The translations under genes were made by a program, and so were the position numbers. From positions 59,122,250 through 59,186,249 of the forward strand of contig CM049318.1 of assembly GCA_026874595.1 (NCBI GenBank): DNA of 64,000 bases, written 5' to 3'. The stretch comes from Sipunculus nudus (Eukaryota; Annelida; Sipuncula; Golfingiida; Sipunculidae). The notes beneath the pieces are model-generated. The model saw nothing but the letters and a program-made list of their open reading frames with translations, did no database searches and was not told the origin of the DNA. Below, in pieces: positions 30,609 through 44,736 of this stretch; the first letter of the stretch is position 1, and the number at the start of each line of letters is the position of its first letter.

Positions 30609-33600
30609 GTAAGTCGGGCATAACGAATCGTCTAAGGATAGATCAGTTAGCTCTCGCCAGTTTTCAGTCTGGTTACGGTATAATTAAACTCTTAAGATTG
30701 AAGCTCTAATAACCATGTTATGGAGTATAATACTATATGCTCAACAACCGGGAACAGGCTCTTATCCATTGCCCCCTTTACCAGAATCAGGGGCGTGCCC
30801 AGGATTGAAGGGGGGGGGGGCAATTATTTGGCAAAGGCCGGCAATTGAAGCACACATGTTGTATTCCAATTAGAAATATCAGTTGTGCAAGATGAATTAA
30901 AAAATATATTTTCAGGATCAAACCAACCTAATGAAATGTAGAATTATCAATAAAAAATCAATTTATTACAGCAGATGCAACGCTATATTAATTTTGAAAT
31001 AAGTCCCATATCTGCGGAACCGTTGACAGTAGTTTCATTATTGTGTTTTAGAAAATTTACTTATTATCAGACCAAGTGGAAAGTAAAGTAGTCTCATTTG
31101 ATATTCGTGTTATCTAACAAAGTTTATAATCGTGAGTTTTCCGGAAAAAGCTTTAGGGATCCTGCATGGGCCGGCTAAGTGCTTCATATATATCTATAGA
31201 GGGCACAATTAATTGCTTAAAACTGAGGAAGTCTATTTTGGCTATTATGTTAACTTATGTATGTATATGTAACTTTTTAATCAGAAGGCCAAACGTGGCT
31301 CTGGCCAATCATTAAGTTTCCTAAGGCAAAATTAAGTCCTTGAAAATGTGGAAACATAATTTTTGTTCCGTTATAATGTGTACCGATTTACTCATTAGTG
31401 CTCAGAAGAGTCTGAGGGGGCTCGGGCACAAGAAAATGCTTGAACAAAAACAGGAAGTTTCATTTGTTTTAAATTGTGTGTGTTAGTTTATTTGTAGGTT
31501 TTAATCCGACTGGCCCGATGGATAAAGAGTTTCCCAAGACCCACTTAATGATACACTTGAAAATGTGGAAATTCCATGTGTCATTTAAAAATTAAGATTT
31601 TATCATACTGGCCAGTCAGTTTTTCGGACCCATAGTTAGTATACGGTTCGCCACATGCATCTGTGGAAGAAATCAGCTATAAATAAATATTAATTCCAGC
31701 TAACTTACAGGTTTTCAGTGGGATACTGTCTCAAAAAGATATGTACAGATATTTTTTTCACATTTATTTTGTGGCGCTGTGCTCCTTAACCGGTGTGTTC
31801 ACCTTGAAGAACTGGTCAGTGATGATGTTTACATTTGCGAAACGGAATGTGACGCGGGGGCATTCAGATTTTCGATGATCTTTGACTAGTTACTATATTG
31901 CTGGACGTATAAAAAATGGTTTGATGTGAGGAAGACATGAAAGATGAATTAAATGAACGTTGTAAAGAAAAGAAACTATACCTGAAGAAAGAAACGGAAA
32001 TTTTCATACCTCGTTAGTATAGCATGCAGTAGCGGACCCAAGGGGAGTCCAGAGGGTCCGTATACCCCCTATTTAGATAAACTTTTTTAATCGTATCAGG
32101 CCAGTTTGAGGCCTAGAACCCCCGCCTCCACGCTTACCCACCCAGCTTCCGGAAGTGGGAACCTTCTATTAGGTTTTTTTTTATAAAACGAGAGTCATTT
32201 TTTTTTCACACTTACTGACCACGCACGTGCCTCAGAGACTTGGTCAATTGTCAGTCAAAACATGTTTAAACCCGTCACTGCAAGCAAGGGTAATTCACAT
32301 ATATGCGCAATAGTCCTTAATCCTGCGCTAGAGGCGACCACACAGACAATCAGAGTTCGTACGGTCATGGAATTTCTGGAATGTCAAGGAATTTTAAAAA
32401 GTTTTTCCAGCTACCTGTCATGGAATATCATGGAATTTCTTGCATGTCAAACTAATAGTTCATTTCCCGCGAATCAATGACGTATTGCCCTGCTTTAGGC
32501 TACTTTGAAAAGTTACTTCATCTTTCCCGCCCAAGGGCTCTCCGTGCACTCAGAACCTCGGCTAAATCTGCTGGTTTTAAGTCTGATCGGCAATGTTCGG
32601 CCGTGGTGCTCTCCGCGGCCCCTGAATTTATTTTAATGGGATGTTAATTATATGGACATTCATTACGGGTGAAAGACCTGCCAACTAGTCCGATTTAATC
32701 GTACTTAGTCCGATTTTTAAAAGTTTTTGCAGGAGAAAATCGTATTATTACGATTTTGTGAATATTCTGGGAAAAGAAAATCATTCTGCTAATCAAAAGA
32801 TTTCCTTCAGTAAATTCTGATCGAACTGCATGTGTTCATTCGTCGTTCATTTATTCCATTACCCAAATAATCCTGAGAGGTTAAAACTCGATCTATTGTA
32901 GCTTTTACTCACTGAGTGGCATTCTGTAAACTTCGTGTGCATGTGCATGTGCTAATAAAAATGTAAACTTTCAACTGTGGCAAGAGCATGCGACGCAAAA
33001 TGGACCCGTTGCGAACCAGTTTCTATTTCCTATCGCTGTGTCTGCGAATTTATTGAAATGCATGTGTCAATCTTTAATGACAGCAATTTCTGGGATACCC
33101 TGCGTGGTGAAATTCAGCCGTGAACAAAAGTGCACATATTATAAACGCAGGTGCGTGACCGCGGCATTCGGCTAATTCTCTTGTGAGCGAGCTCCATTGA
33201 ACGATTTATTTAAACTGGTTAACTGATACGCGCTTGATGCTTAAGTTTCCCGGAAAGTTAATCCTATTGACACCTGACCTACATACCCATTGGATGACAT
33301 TAGATCGACGTCATTTGACCCATGCGTCATTGGTTGACCTCGATTTAATTTGCATAGGCGTCATCTAACCTCTGACCCCCTTAAGACTGTCTGACCGTTG
33401 ATTTTGCACGGAAGAAAAATCCCGCTTCGGCGGGCTGCTCGTGATACATATCATCAAAGTGAACCAAAGAGCAAAATATTTGTATTTAACTTACCAAACA
33501 AATTATCTGCATTCACTAAACATGCCGTATGCATTTTAAATGTGGTAGTTTTTACCGTTTGAACCAAATCATAAGATATAACCAGGTCTAATAGAGTGTC

Positions 33601-36600
33601 GGCGATGTCAATATTTTACATTGTCAGTGATAATAAAGTCTGTCAAATTGCCCATTACGGGTTTCCTCTGAAAATGCGGTGGAAAATAAAAATAAATATT
33701 TTGTTCTTTTGTCCTCTATCCTGAAATTTAGTCCCTTTTTTAGGGCATTTCGTCGTCGTGAAACGCTTAAATACACAGTCATAGGCCAGCCCGCTCGTGG
33801 ATATAGTATACCATGCAAGATCTACGTATACGTGACACAGGGATCCCGGACGCTTGTCAGCAAATAAAAACGTGTTTAGGCCATTGTTTCGAATTGTATT
33901 TTGGAAGGTTGTCTGTTATATGATACTAATATAAAAAACATAAGCCATATGAATAGGCCTGTCGGGTGAAGTTATGTTTTTAATAAAGTTGTGACGCAAA
34001 TTTGAAGGGTGTAGCATCGATGTCAACCGCACACCATGTTGTAAAGAGATCTTCATAACTGTCGTTGACGGCACATTCCTTTATTTTAAGGAGGAAAATG
34101 CAAACATATTTCAAAGAAATATGATAATAATGTGATATTCAGTGAATTTCATGCAAAGTAAACACGTGTGTCTAAAGGTATCAGAGTTAACCCATGTGTT
34201 AATTACTGCAGCTGTATATTTATAATAATATTTATAATAATTGTACTGCAGGTGCATGGTATTATCAATTGAGGCCCACGACAAGGTTGAAGGAATTGAC
34301 TTGCAATTTTATAGTTAATTTCGTTACCTCTTATTTATTTTATTATGTCTTTATTGTATTCATGGTGGTTTTCTAAGCTTTTCCTGGGCCTCGTATTCAA
34401 TTTAATAATCAAGTTTTTTACTTCTTTTCTTGTGAGAAAAATCTTTATTTTTACACAAATGGACCTATCTGACACTTCTGCAGAATACACGTTATAAAAA
34501 GTAGACTGAATTCTTATATTTTTAAATAATTCTGTATGTTAAATATTAACTTCTTTACTTTGTTGACAATTATAGGCCCTTTAGTTATTTTCTCCTCATT
34601 ACTAGTTCTCATTCGAAAAGTAACTAATAGAAATTTTCTTCGCAAAAAAGCAGGTGAACACAGACCATTATAGCAGTCCAAAGAAAACACGTGAAACAGA
34701 CCTTTGAAAACGATTTTATTTTTTCTCCTCAGTTTTGGCTATTTGCTAATCAATATCGAAATAGATAGGCAAATCCTGCTTATTAATTTCAAAAAGTAAT
34801 TCGAGCCTTGTAATGCTATTAAATTTTGTTAAAAATATGCAAAAAAAAACTAGTTGATTTAGGGCCATGCAAAACCTCAAAATGCTTGCAAAATCCCTCG
34901 ACCCACCCATCTAGGGCGAGCGCTCGTATTGGTGAAATTTTTACAGCTTTCATAAGACAACAGGTCTGAGGTAAAATAGCTGATACCTGATTGGCTGTCT
35001 CCTGTGAGGACAGTATGACGGCGCCCCGTTTAATAATAATATCACCACTTATTGGCTAGTTCATTCGATACAAGAAACAGTCATGGAAATATCAGTGGTT
35101 GGTCATGGAATGTCATGGAAAAGTCATGGAATTTTAAGCCTGGAAAAGTGTATGAACCCTGATGTCAATCCGATCTTTGCCGAAGGCGGTTCATTTATTT
35201 TCGGTTGTTACCTCCACGTAAATCAGAAAACACGCAAAAATGATGTGTACATTAACCTTTAAAATGAAGTATAGCACAGTGCCATACACAACGCGGTTTC
35301 AGAGAACATTGCAAAAAAATTCCGAATTCCTTTTATAAGTATTAGATAGTCAAGCCTGACACGCCTAAAATATAATCAGATATTGTGATATTTCAAGGCG
35401 CTTAATTGAAGGACAACATTTGTAAAAATGCTCAGGTTTTATCATTTTTGTTTTTGTTTTTTGTCGCTGAAAAGAAACGGTGTGATTATTTAAGTATGAA
35501 AGTGTTGACTTATGAAACCACCAGGATAAACGATACTAGATCTCAAACTAGTTAAATGTAAAATGAATGCAATATGTTACACGTAATAAAGATAACTTGT
35601 TTTCAATATAAAGGTAACATCGTCAAATCAATATAGGCTTTCGGGTCATCTTAAGCCAGCCGACATTTCGCAAGCCGAGTCGAGCCACGAAACTCGGCTA
35701 ACTACTAAAGTCAGTCGTCTTCTTGTCCAAGCCAGTCCTTATTTGTGTGACTAACACGGCTCCTGGCTCTAATGTCAAAGCTACCCCGGGGATCGTCCCC
35801 TGGTGCCCAGCCGAAAAAGCCGAGAGTTTTACATCTCGACTGTCCGGGCCCCCAAGATCAAAGAGGATGGTTACGAGATAGACAACAAGACAGAGAGTCA
35901 GAGAGGCAAACTGCCAGGGATGAAAGCATGGTGATACACAGCCGACAGTTTTAGACAAACTGGCAGAAAACAGAATTGAGAACAGACATGTATATATGCG
36001 AAAGAACGAAAGTAAATAAAGTCATAATATAAACAGCTATGCGAAAAGAAAAAAATAAAGACGGGTAGACCGAAAGAAAGAATGAGGTGGCATTTCGACT
36101 CCCATACCGATGGACTCTATATACAGGCCGACACACTGAGGCATAAAGATACAGGCAGGTATAGATACGTAAGCATGGCATGGGTATATAGGCAGCTGTA
36201 AGGGAGGTAGTTACGAACCGTTTTCCGACCTTTTTGCTCGGCCCAGCTTTTGGCCCGGGTGCCACTGCAGTAGCAGTGAGTGGGTCAGGAATCCCCGCCC
36301 TCCCCGCGGTCGGTTAATAAAGTACATGAGCCAGAAGCCAAAAAGTAAGGGTGGTTGGCACCACCTGGGGTGGCAAAACAAGACCTATATATATTCTGAA
36401 AGATCTGCTTTTCTACTTTACAGAAATAAATAATAGCAGTGTGTAAATGGTAGTTTTCATTTTTAAATTTTCCATTTGTAAGAGACACCTCATTTTATAT
36501 TTCTTTAAAATTATGAAAACTAAATGTTTTCCTTTTTCAACCACAGTCCTACTTATACGGACAATATATATATACAGGCCGACACACTGAGGCATATACA

Positions 36601-36684
36601 GGCAGGTAGATAACTATGCATAGCAAATTGGTAGACATACGGAATGACCCCACTGCCCCGTTATTAAGTGACAAATGTACGTCC

Positions 36685-36739
<55 letters not shown>

Positions 36740-39164
36740 CATTTATGTTCCCATGTAGACGTTTCGGGCTTATATACCACCTTTTTTGGCTTATGAATTC
36801 CCTAGTGAAGTTTTATTTAAACTACTTCAAAAAATGTAATATACAAATACTTCCCATTGGTATAAGCAGGTAAATTTTTATTTTCTGCAAAGCAGTAACT
36901 TAATTTTTTCACATTTGTGACTATACTCTCACTATTATACTCTCACCATATATATATTATATTTTTTTGCTGTAGGAGCCAGCTCGGGGATAGGCGAGGG
37001 GACCGCCATTCGATTTGCCTCTCTCGGAAGCCGTGTTGTTCTCAATGGACGCTGCATTGAACGTCTACAAAAAGTGGCAGAAAAATGTGTGGATGTGGGG
37101 CTAAGCAAAGACAAAGTAAATTTAAAGAGACTACACAAAAGTTACAAAAAAAAGGACTCGAAGATATAATGGAATATTAAGGCCGAAAACTATAAATTAT
37201 ACGTTTATTAGGTCCCAAAAAAGGTATGGTTCTCAGGCACTTTTTTCAGAAATCAGTGTGGGTGGGCGATTTTTTTTTACATGTTTCGATATATGATCAT
37301 TTGATCAGGAAACCATGATAGTAGCTGATTTTTTCTGCTAATCAGGTAAAAGCACTACATAACAAAGAAAATCTTATCAAAATTGTACCATCCACTTGAA
37401 AGTAATGTCCGAGCAACTGGAACTCAAAATTGGTAAGATTTTATTGAAAATCAAAATAAAAATGTTTGGGGGGGGGGGGGGGGTTGACGCGGGCGGTGCC
37501 TGAGAACCATACCTTTTGTTGGCCCTTTTTCATTAAGAATCAGAAGACGTTAAATCAAGACAAAATAATTCATAGACTTGTTTCTAACTTAAAATAATTT
37601 CGGGATAGTATACATTTTTTAAAAATTAAAATATTTACATATATCTATGTATAATTAATATTTGTCAATTATTTCCAAACACAACATTTTCATGTAAATA
37701 ATAAATTCAAGGTGACGCTCTATGATTGATATCTTGTGTACTCGTGAAGAATTTATTCTTTAACACAACTGGAAAGGATCAAGTAGGCTTAAAAACTAAG
37801 AAACTTAAACAAAGAATGTGTTCATATTATGGTGAAACATTGTAATTTATATGTTGCACATTATGTAGGTTCTGATTGCCCAAGGCGATGTGTCCAAAGA
37901 GGAAGAAGCCAACGGAATTGTGGACAAAACCGTGGATACATTTGGCCAACTGGATGTTTTGGTTAGTGCATTACATACTCAATTATAATATATATTCCTC
38001 ATCAAGCTATTAAGGTACATATGACAGATAATATTTACTATATATATTAACGATATTAACATATATTTGTCGTTATTAGAGATATATTTTATTTTTTCTG
38101 ACTATCTAAACTGTATGAACATACATAATTTGTCATTTATAGAGGCTTACTTTATATTTTCTCACTATATCTTAATGTCCATGGCGCAAGGAAAAGACTA
38201 ATGCAAACTATATATGACGAATCCTCTGAGGCCAAAAGCGGTCAGAATTTTTTAGAGCTATATTATGTCATCTTTGCATAGTTGTATTTATATCTTCAGG
38301 TTAATAATGCAGGGATTTTGGCAGGGTCATTTCTTCAAAAAAGTACCCTGGAGGATTTCGATCAGGTCATGGGTATAAATGTCAGAGGTCTAGTCATAGT
38401 CACGCAAAGGGCAGCTCCTTATCTCATTAAGAGCAAAGGTCAGTGGCCATTTTGATTTCGTGAATCATTGCTTAATGTTTATTCCGTTAAGCTTGAAAAG
38501 TATGGTAAATTAGATTGAATAATCTGAGAGATGCCGGCATCGACATGGAGGTCCTTGTTTATATATAGGATACAAAATTAGGACGATTCGCAGATTTCTT
38601 TAGCCTTATTCAACACGTCTGCGAGCTGTATCCTATTTCACTATCACTGACAACCTGTTATTCTGCAATAACTTTTGTAAAATGCACTAACGCTAACCTT
38701 TTTTGGTCAAATGGGAACATAAGAAAAACGTGATGATTATAAATACAGCAAAAAAATACTAATGAAATAAATTTAAACGATATATAGGGGGCGTTGGGAG
38801 AGAGTATAATAGGGTATATCTTTAAAATTCAGACACCCGGGGATTATCGGACTTTTGCCTAAAATGTATCAGGAATCGATCAGTTTGGTTAACCAATATG
38901 CTGAAAACATGCGACACATTTAAGTTCATGCTTTTAATTTCTTTAAAGCTTCTGCTAAAGAGACATGATTAAATAATATGTCATTTTTCACACACAAGAG
39001 TGACAGAGCATCCAAGATGCAATGTTTGTTTCATGCAAACAATATATATCTAAACGTATATATGTGATATTGCTTTATTGAACATAAACATGATACCTTA
39101 TACATAATCATGCATTTTACGTTTAAGTTATACGGTATTTTCTCCATTCATCAGACTTATCACA

Positions 39165-39209
<45 letters not shown>

Positions 39210-40005
39210 GTATATGTATATATATATAGATATACACACACAAGATGTCTACAACGTACATGTATTTCAGAAATAAAGGTATAACCAATTAAATACTAGG
39301 AAAATATACATCTTTCATCGGCAGTTCATTAAAAGTATTGTTATTTGTTGTTAGTTTATATAAAATATACATGAACATTTTGTGGGTTAATTTGCTGTCA
39401 GTCTATATAAATGGCCACGAACCGTCCGGCACGTTGCCAGCCACGATCTCTGAATGACGCCAGTGAAAGAGAACTGCAGAGATGGCGCATCCACGAGTTA
39501 CCACGGATAAAGAATAGACAGAATGGAAGAAAAAGAGTTTTGCGCAAAATACACTTTTTATGGCATCTGTACCCTCCGATAACGTCAGTTTTTCCATGAT
39601 GTAACTGTCAATCACGGTGCGCGGTATCGCCACATATAGCGGGATGTCCGATATTACCAAGGTGAACCTTCACTGCTTCTCGGGAGGTTTTTGTAGCATG
39701 CAGAGGTCCTGTTCTTGAAGTGTGGAAAGATCAGCCAAAATGTATGGAATATACACCCCCCCCCCCCTAATTTTTTTTTTTTTACTCTAGAACTCAGTTA
39801 AACGATTGTCCCTTAACTTTAACAGTGGGCATGTGACCGGAATAGACATTGCACATACATACAAGATAGTATATACTTGACCAGTCTTATTACATTTCCA
39901 TACAGTTTCAACAGTTTTGCTTATTATTTTGCATTATTGTAAAAAGTAGTAACACAGTAACAATTCTTCCCAGATATGTTGTGGTATCTTTCAGAGTGAT
40001 TCATT

Positions 40006-40052
<47 letters not shown>

Positions 40053-42517
40053 TGCATAGGTAACATTGTGAACGTATCCAGTTTTGCGGCACATCGACCG
40101 GTATGTTAATTATTATAATTTTGTCTATATAGTTGTCAGTCTATCATTAGATATATGTCTATCTAGAAAAAAAAGAATACGAGAGAGAGAGAGAGAGAGA
40201 GAGATCATGAAATTATTCATGAGGAATATCAACATTTAAAATTAAGACTTCATTATTATTAATGGGGAATTATCACCATATGGGATGCTACATTGTGATA
40301 ATTAAAATTAGAATTATGATCCGATTTAAGAATTTTGTTAAGGTACTTCATAATGAAATCACGAAATCGTTATTGAGTATCCTTTTGTTATTTTAAGTTA
40401 ATTAAAAGGAAACATGTAAGAAGTATAAGTCTTTTCCTGTATCTTCACAACATTTGAATGACTGTACGTATCACTGGATAAATTTTAACAACCTTTGTTG
40501 AAAAACTTTTATCTACAGATATCTTCGGTTGTATTCTACTGTATGAGTAAGGCAGCAGTTGACATGTTAACAGCCTGTTTGTCTCAAGGTAAGAATGTTT
40601 TTCCACTGAACATTCTAAAAAAATGTTAAATGATGTAAAAAATAGAAGATATATATGATACAGAAGATTAATCATGATCAAACTAACTACAAGTGATTAA
40701 ATAAGGGCACATTACTGACTCATTTAAACGTCACATCTGCCTAAGTTTCACAACCGCATTTTTTTTGTTTTGTTTAATGTTTTATATGTTTGTGTAAATT
40801 GACAGGTATTGTCCTTGTAAACTACGTATGTAACATAAAATGCATGGCTGACAATGCTCGGCTCAAAGGGGAAATGCAATCTTTACAATTCGTTTAAGTT
40901 ATAACTAGGTAAAGAAATATAACTATATACAAACAAATTACAGCTGTCCACTGTAAGACATATATAATGTATGTTAAACTCTTTTTCTTTCTTTCTTTTT
41001 GTTTTTTTTTCTTGTTACAGATCTTGGCGTAAAGGGGGTCAGGGTCAATTCTGTCTGGTATGATGTTACATTCTTACAAACTCGTACAATGTAATCATTC
41101 TATTTATCCATATGCTTATTATTTTTCTTCTTCTATTTCTTCTTCTTCTTTTTATTGTTATTATTATAACCCTTTGTATCAGTAAATACGCAGTGGCAAA
41201 AGTGGAAATTGAAGTCAGGAAATGTTCCAGTATGGCCACAGGTTGGTTATATTGAAAATATTTCTATATACTGTATTTCCTTGATAAGACGTCCGGGCTT
41301 TTTTTTCATACTCTTCTTTGACCCGCCATTTATGAAAAAAACAGATTGTGCCCTGCAGCAAAAAATGATTACGAAATATCCTAAGATGTTACATGCAGGG
41401 ATATGGGTGCACATGGCAATCGCGTAATATTTAAAAGATTTTACGAGAAATTTAGCAGGAAATATAGCAGGATATTGCAGTTGTACACAAAAATCTGTCG
41501 TAAGGAACCTCATATATCGTATTATGGTCATGTAATTATACATTAGACTTATCATAAAGTTTTATCTCATGCATTGTATATATTCCTTTCTTTCATGTAC
41601 ATTTTATGTTTACAGTCCAGGGACGATCAACACACCTATATTCAAAAACTATGGTATGAGCGATGAAGATTGTGCCAAGGTAATTTTGCAGTGATCTAGA
41701 CATCGTTGAAAAGTGCACACTAAAACTTTATTTCTTCTAAATATTGCATAGACATTTTTGTTCAATGAGCGTACCGTATTTTACTTAATTTGGGCCCTAA
41801 ATGAGCAAGGATCTCAACCGTTGACTTGTCCCTATAGTTGTTGGTGCAAGCTGAAATCCCCGTTGATTCCTTCCAAAAGTTTAGCATAATATTTTTTAAA
41901 GTCCAGCTTTCATGTTCATAGTTATAACACTTTAATTGGACACCCCTCTCTTAAGTTTAAGTGATATAAAGTGATTTGACTGTTCATTTCGTTGAAGTAC
42001 TCGAGAAGTGAGTTTGAGGCCATAATGCGAAAGAAGTCATTTGACACGTGATTTCAACGCTATTTATTATCCCGATGATTTGCCGGCTTATTGAGGTGCT
42101 CTTTACGGTATCCTCGACGCCTTAAAGCCCTTAAGTTAAGCTCCCGGGAAAACTTTTCAAATACGCGGTAACTGTTTTGGTGATATGAATCACACATTGA
42201 TTGTACAATCGGAGGATACGCAGTTCTTGGACAAGGCCATAATTAATAACTAAAGGACAACATTTTTCTCAATTGAAGGTCAGCGTTCTTTTGTGATGCA
42301 ATGACTCGACTAAAGCTGTTTATCCAAACAATTACAGTTCTTAGACATGATGAAATGGCTTCATCCCGTTGGGCGTTACGGCGAGGTAGAAGATGTTGCC
42401 AAGGTGATTACATTTCTGGCTTCGGATGACGCTGCATTTATCAATGGAGCCCTACTTCCGGTTGAAGGGGGACGAAGTCATCTGACACCAATGGCTGCCT
42501 CTGGTCCAGTTGTGTAG
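30572..42517 (+). CDS. Classical short-chain dehydrogenase/reductase, complete 9-exon gene
   Basis: Joined exons: 30572-30608, 36976-37115, 37869-37961, 38300-38438, 40060-40100, 40519-40588, 41021-41057, 41616-41679, 42338-42517. Total 801 nt and 266 aa, normal for the family; all introns are GT-AG and in phase. It should be a soluble NAD(P)H-dependent oxidoreductase with a Rossmann fold. Motifs: cofactor TGxxxGIG (12-19), GDV (65-67), NNAG (92-95), Asn117, catalytic Ser144 in NVSS, Tyr157 and Lys161 in YxxxK, and PGTINT (187-192). Arg38 at the end of strand 2, with no Asp there, suggests NADP(H). It is closest in character to the FabG-like SDRs often annotated in invertebrates as 3-oxoacyl-ACP reductase or TM_0325-like; the substrate cannot be told from sequence. 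No signal peptide or C-terminal peroxisomal signal is seen. A poly(A) signal AATAAA lies near 43066. Confidence 0.95.
30609..36975 (+). other. SDR intron 1
   Basis: 6.4 kb with a (TA)n tract near 36686-36737 and GC-rich interspersed fragments near 30790 and 32030. No exon-like conserved frame was seen on either strand, although base composition is less AT-rich than in the other introns. Confidence 0.6.
36686..36737. repeat. (TA)n microsatellite
   Basis: About 26 TA units in SDR intron 1. Confidence 0.95.
36976..37115 (+). CDS. SDR coding exon 2
   Basis: 140 nt, residues 13-59, completing the TGASSGIG cofactor motif. Acceptor TTTTTGCTGTAG, donor GTAAAT. Confidence 0.93.
37211..37524. mobile_element. 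Tourist/Harbinger-like MITE, copy 2
   Basis: Same ends as the copy at 24213: left CAAAAAAGGTATGGTTCTCA, right TGAGAACCATACCTTTTGTT then GGCC. It lies in SDR intron 2 and contains a 16-base G run (37468-37483). The flanking TTA/TTT is only a weak target duplication. Confidence 0.65.
37869..37961 (+). CDS. SDR coding exon 3
   Basis: 93 nt, residues 60-90 (QGDVSKEEEAN ... FGQLDVL). Phase 0 on both sides; donor GTTAGT. Confidence 0.93.
38300..38438 (+). CDS. SDR coding exon 4
   Basis: 139 nt, residues 91-136, with the NNAG motif and Asn117 in the helix that holds the active site together. Acceptor TATCTTCAG, donor GTCAGT. Confidence 0.95.
39168..39240. repeat. (TA)n with TATG interruptions
   Basis: Simple repeat in SDR intron 4. 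Confidence 0.9.
40013..40050. repeat. (TA)n directly upstream of SDR exon 5
   Basis: Alternating TA ends nine bases before the exon 5 acceptor AG. Confidence 0.95.
40060..40100 (+). CDS. SDR coding exon 5
   Basis: 41 nt, residues 137-150, with NIVNVSS and catalytic Ser144. The acceptor is TTCTGCATAG directly after a (TA)n tract, so it has almost no pyrimidine tract. Donor GTATGT. Confidence 0.92.
40181..40204. repeat. (GA)12 microsatellite
   Basis: Pure GA run in SDR intron 5. Confidence 0.95.
40519..40588 (+). CDS. SDR coding exon 6
   Basis: 70 nt, residues 151-173, with the catalytic YCMSK (Tyr157, Lys161). Acceptor TTATCTACAG, donor GTAAGA. Confidence 0.95.
41021..41057 (+). CDS. SDR coding exon 7
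   Basis: 37 nt, residues 174-185 (DLGVKGVRVNSV). Acceptor preceded by a long pyrimidine tract; donor GTATGA. Confidence 0.92.
41616..41679 (+). CDS. SDR coding exon 8
   Basis: 64 nt, residues 186-207, CPGTINTPIF and the variable substrate loop. Donor GTAATT. Confidence 0.92.
42338..42517 (+). CDS. SDR coding exon 9 and stop
   Basis: 180 nt including TAG, residues 208-266. It contains the usual C-terminal GRYGEVEDVAKVITFLASDD region (208-240s) and ends in an INGALLPVEGG-type strand. Confidence 0.95.
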   Translation, partial: FLDMMKWLHPVGRYGEVEDVAKVITFLASDDAAFINGALLPVEGGRSHLTPMAASGPVV

Positions 42518-44736
42518 TGAACCACACGGCGTTGCCATGGCGCATTTGTATATACGTATGGCCTTTGACACTTTTTTTTATCAATAATAGATAACAGACA
42601 TATAAGATAGTAGTTCATTTATCAATGGCTTGTTTCATTTATTGAATGTAACAAGAAGTGTGATCATACCATGTGAAAATTTCATTCTAGTGAATCAATT
42701 GTTTTTTGTATCTCGTTTAAGTCCAACAAGGAGCCATTTATACATGGTTCATAATATGTATAAATTTTATTTCAAAAATTATAAATTCAAAAAAGAAGGT
42801 TTATAACAAAATAACTATTTTTACTTTCGACATTAGAGCAAGGCCTAACATCAAAAGTGAAACACATTTTTATCAGGTTACGTTTGCATGAATCAGTTTC
42901 GTTTTAAAATCACTTGGTGGTGGAACATTCGGATGCATCCGTCTTGAGTTTGATTCTTCTTTCTAGAATCAAAATTTCTCAGATATTCACCTTGAAAATT
43001 AATTAGTGTGATACATCACATCTTTTTTTTCCTTGATCTTTGATAGGCTTTTGATTGAGTTAGTAATAAATATGAATGTGTGATTAATGCTACCCGTAAT
43101 TAAAACTAAAAAAAATCATTGGTTAAATTTTTTTAAATCTTATATATGATATCATAGAAGAGATAAATTTATACAACAGTAAACTCTTTGTCATCTTGTC
43201 TTTCTGTGAGAACTTTGTAAGAACTGCATGTATACATGAGCATGCTGTAATCATGACTCGTGAGTTATTGACGACTAATACAACTTATCATCTGGGGTGA
43301 ATTACTTCCGCTACTTTGGAACTATTAGAAAAGTCACCAGTCTAGAAATAGTTCTTTCACAGGCTCACCGCAAGAGAGTCTGTGAATGGAGAATGACACA
43401 ATGGCTCTCATTGGTCAGTCGAACTGATGTATTGGATTCTTATTGGTCAATGCCGGGGAAGCCCTCGTATGACCAGCACCTTGTCCGTGACAATCATAAG
43501 ATGAATCAATCTAATAGAATCATAGTTTGCTTATTGCTGTAAGCTTTATAAGTAAATGCAGATAGCGGGACGATCGATTGATTGAATTAAGATTCTCAGA
43601 TTCATGCATTCATTAAACATAAAATACACAGTATTCTGACATAACCAAGGATATAATTAAAAGTAGAAAAGAAAAAAAAACTTTCCATAGTGGTCCTTCT
43701 GATAAAAATTATAAAAGAAAAAAAAACGGCTTGCAAGGATTACATGAAAGATATATTTATATATTTATTGTTGTAATATTAACACCATTGATTTTAAAAT
43801 ATATGTGGCCGATAACGAAAAATAATTTTAAAAATCGTTAAAAAAGATTGCCCTTTCTAGAAAAAGAAACAACAATGTATGAACACGTCTCTGGACTCTG
43901 AAAATGGACATTGGAAAGTTTTGGCGTTTCAGAGTAGGCCTACATTTAGCCAATGACCTGCACCTGACCAGGCATTGTTCTCAGTTCGGTTTGAGTGATT
44001 ATGTTTTTTTATAACCAGGTTATTCCTGGCTGGAGATTACTGGACACCTGCCGTCTGCTAAAGTGACCGAGCTAGAGAGGATTCCTTGCGTACGATAAAC
44101 GGGACTTCCGTCTGTCAAGTTTCTGAAAGAATGGCATCGAATAACAGACGCACTAGTTAATATAGGATGGCGCGACACCTGACGTCTGTTGGAGAAATTA
44201 GTCTGCAAATTGATTAATTCAAAGAGCCACCTGGAGCGTTGCACAGTTATCATATACACAAGGATATGACTACTGTGTCACATGTGCACAAAGATACGAG
44301 TATAATATGAGCGAACTTCAGCTGAGGCAACTGGAATAAGTTCTGTACTCGCGGCGTCGATTTACACTTAAGGGTGTTGCTGGGGGGGGGGGGGGGGGCG
44401 ACACGCAGGTGAGGGAGGGATAACCTTTTCATAAAAATCTATTAATACCGAAATATCACTTTTTCCAATGTGATCTCCACCTGCTATTCAAAGAATAAGA
44501 ATTAAATGTATGTATTGCAAATAAATTATACTAAAATTGAGAATGATAGATTTTGGTTCTTTTTCTGCCTTTCTGCTCATGGGCCAGCATTAACAGATGC
44601 TCTTTAGATTATTTTGCATGACATAAGTCATATATTTCATATTGTACATACCAGTTTTACAAGGATGAGTTAACAAAACACTACCTTATCGTGTACAGTG
44701 TAAATAGCGTTGATGATACAGATGTTTTCGACATTT

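Noticed and set aside
31820-31860. Hammerhead-like TGATGA ... GCGAAAC
   Set aside because: The first core base is G instead of C and no stem II pairs between the two motifs.
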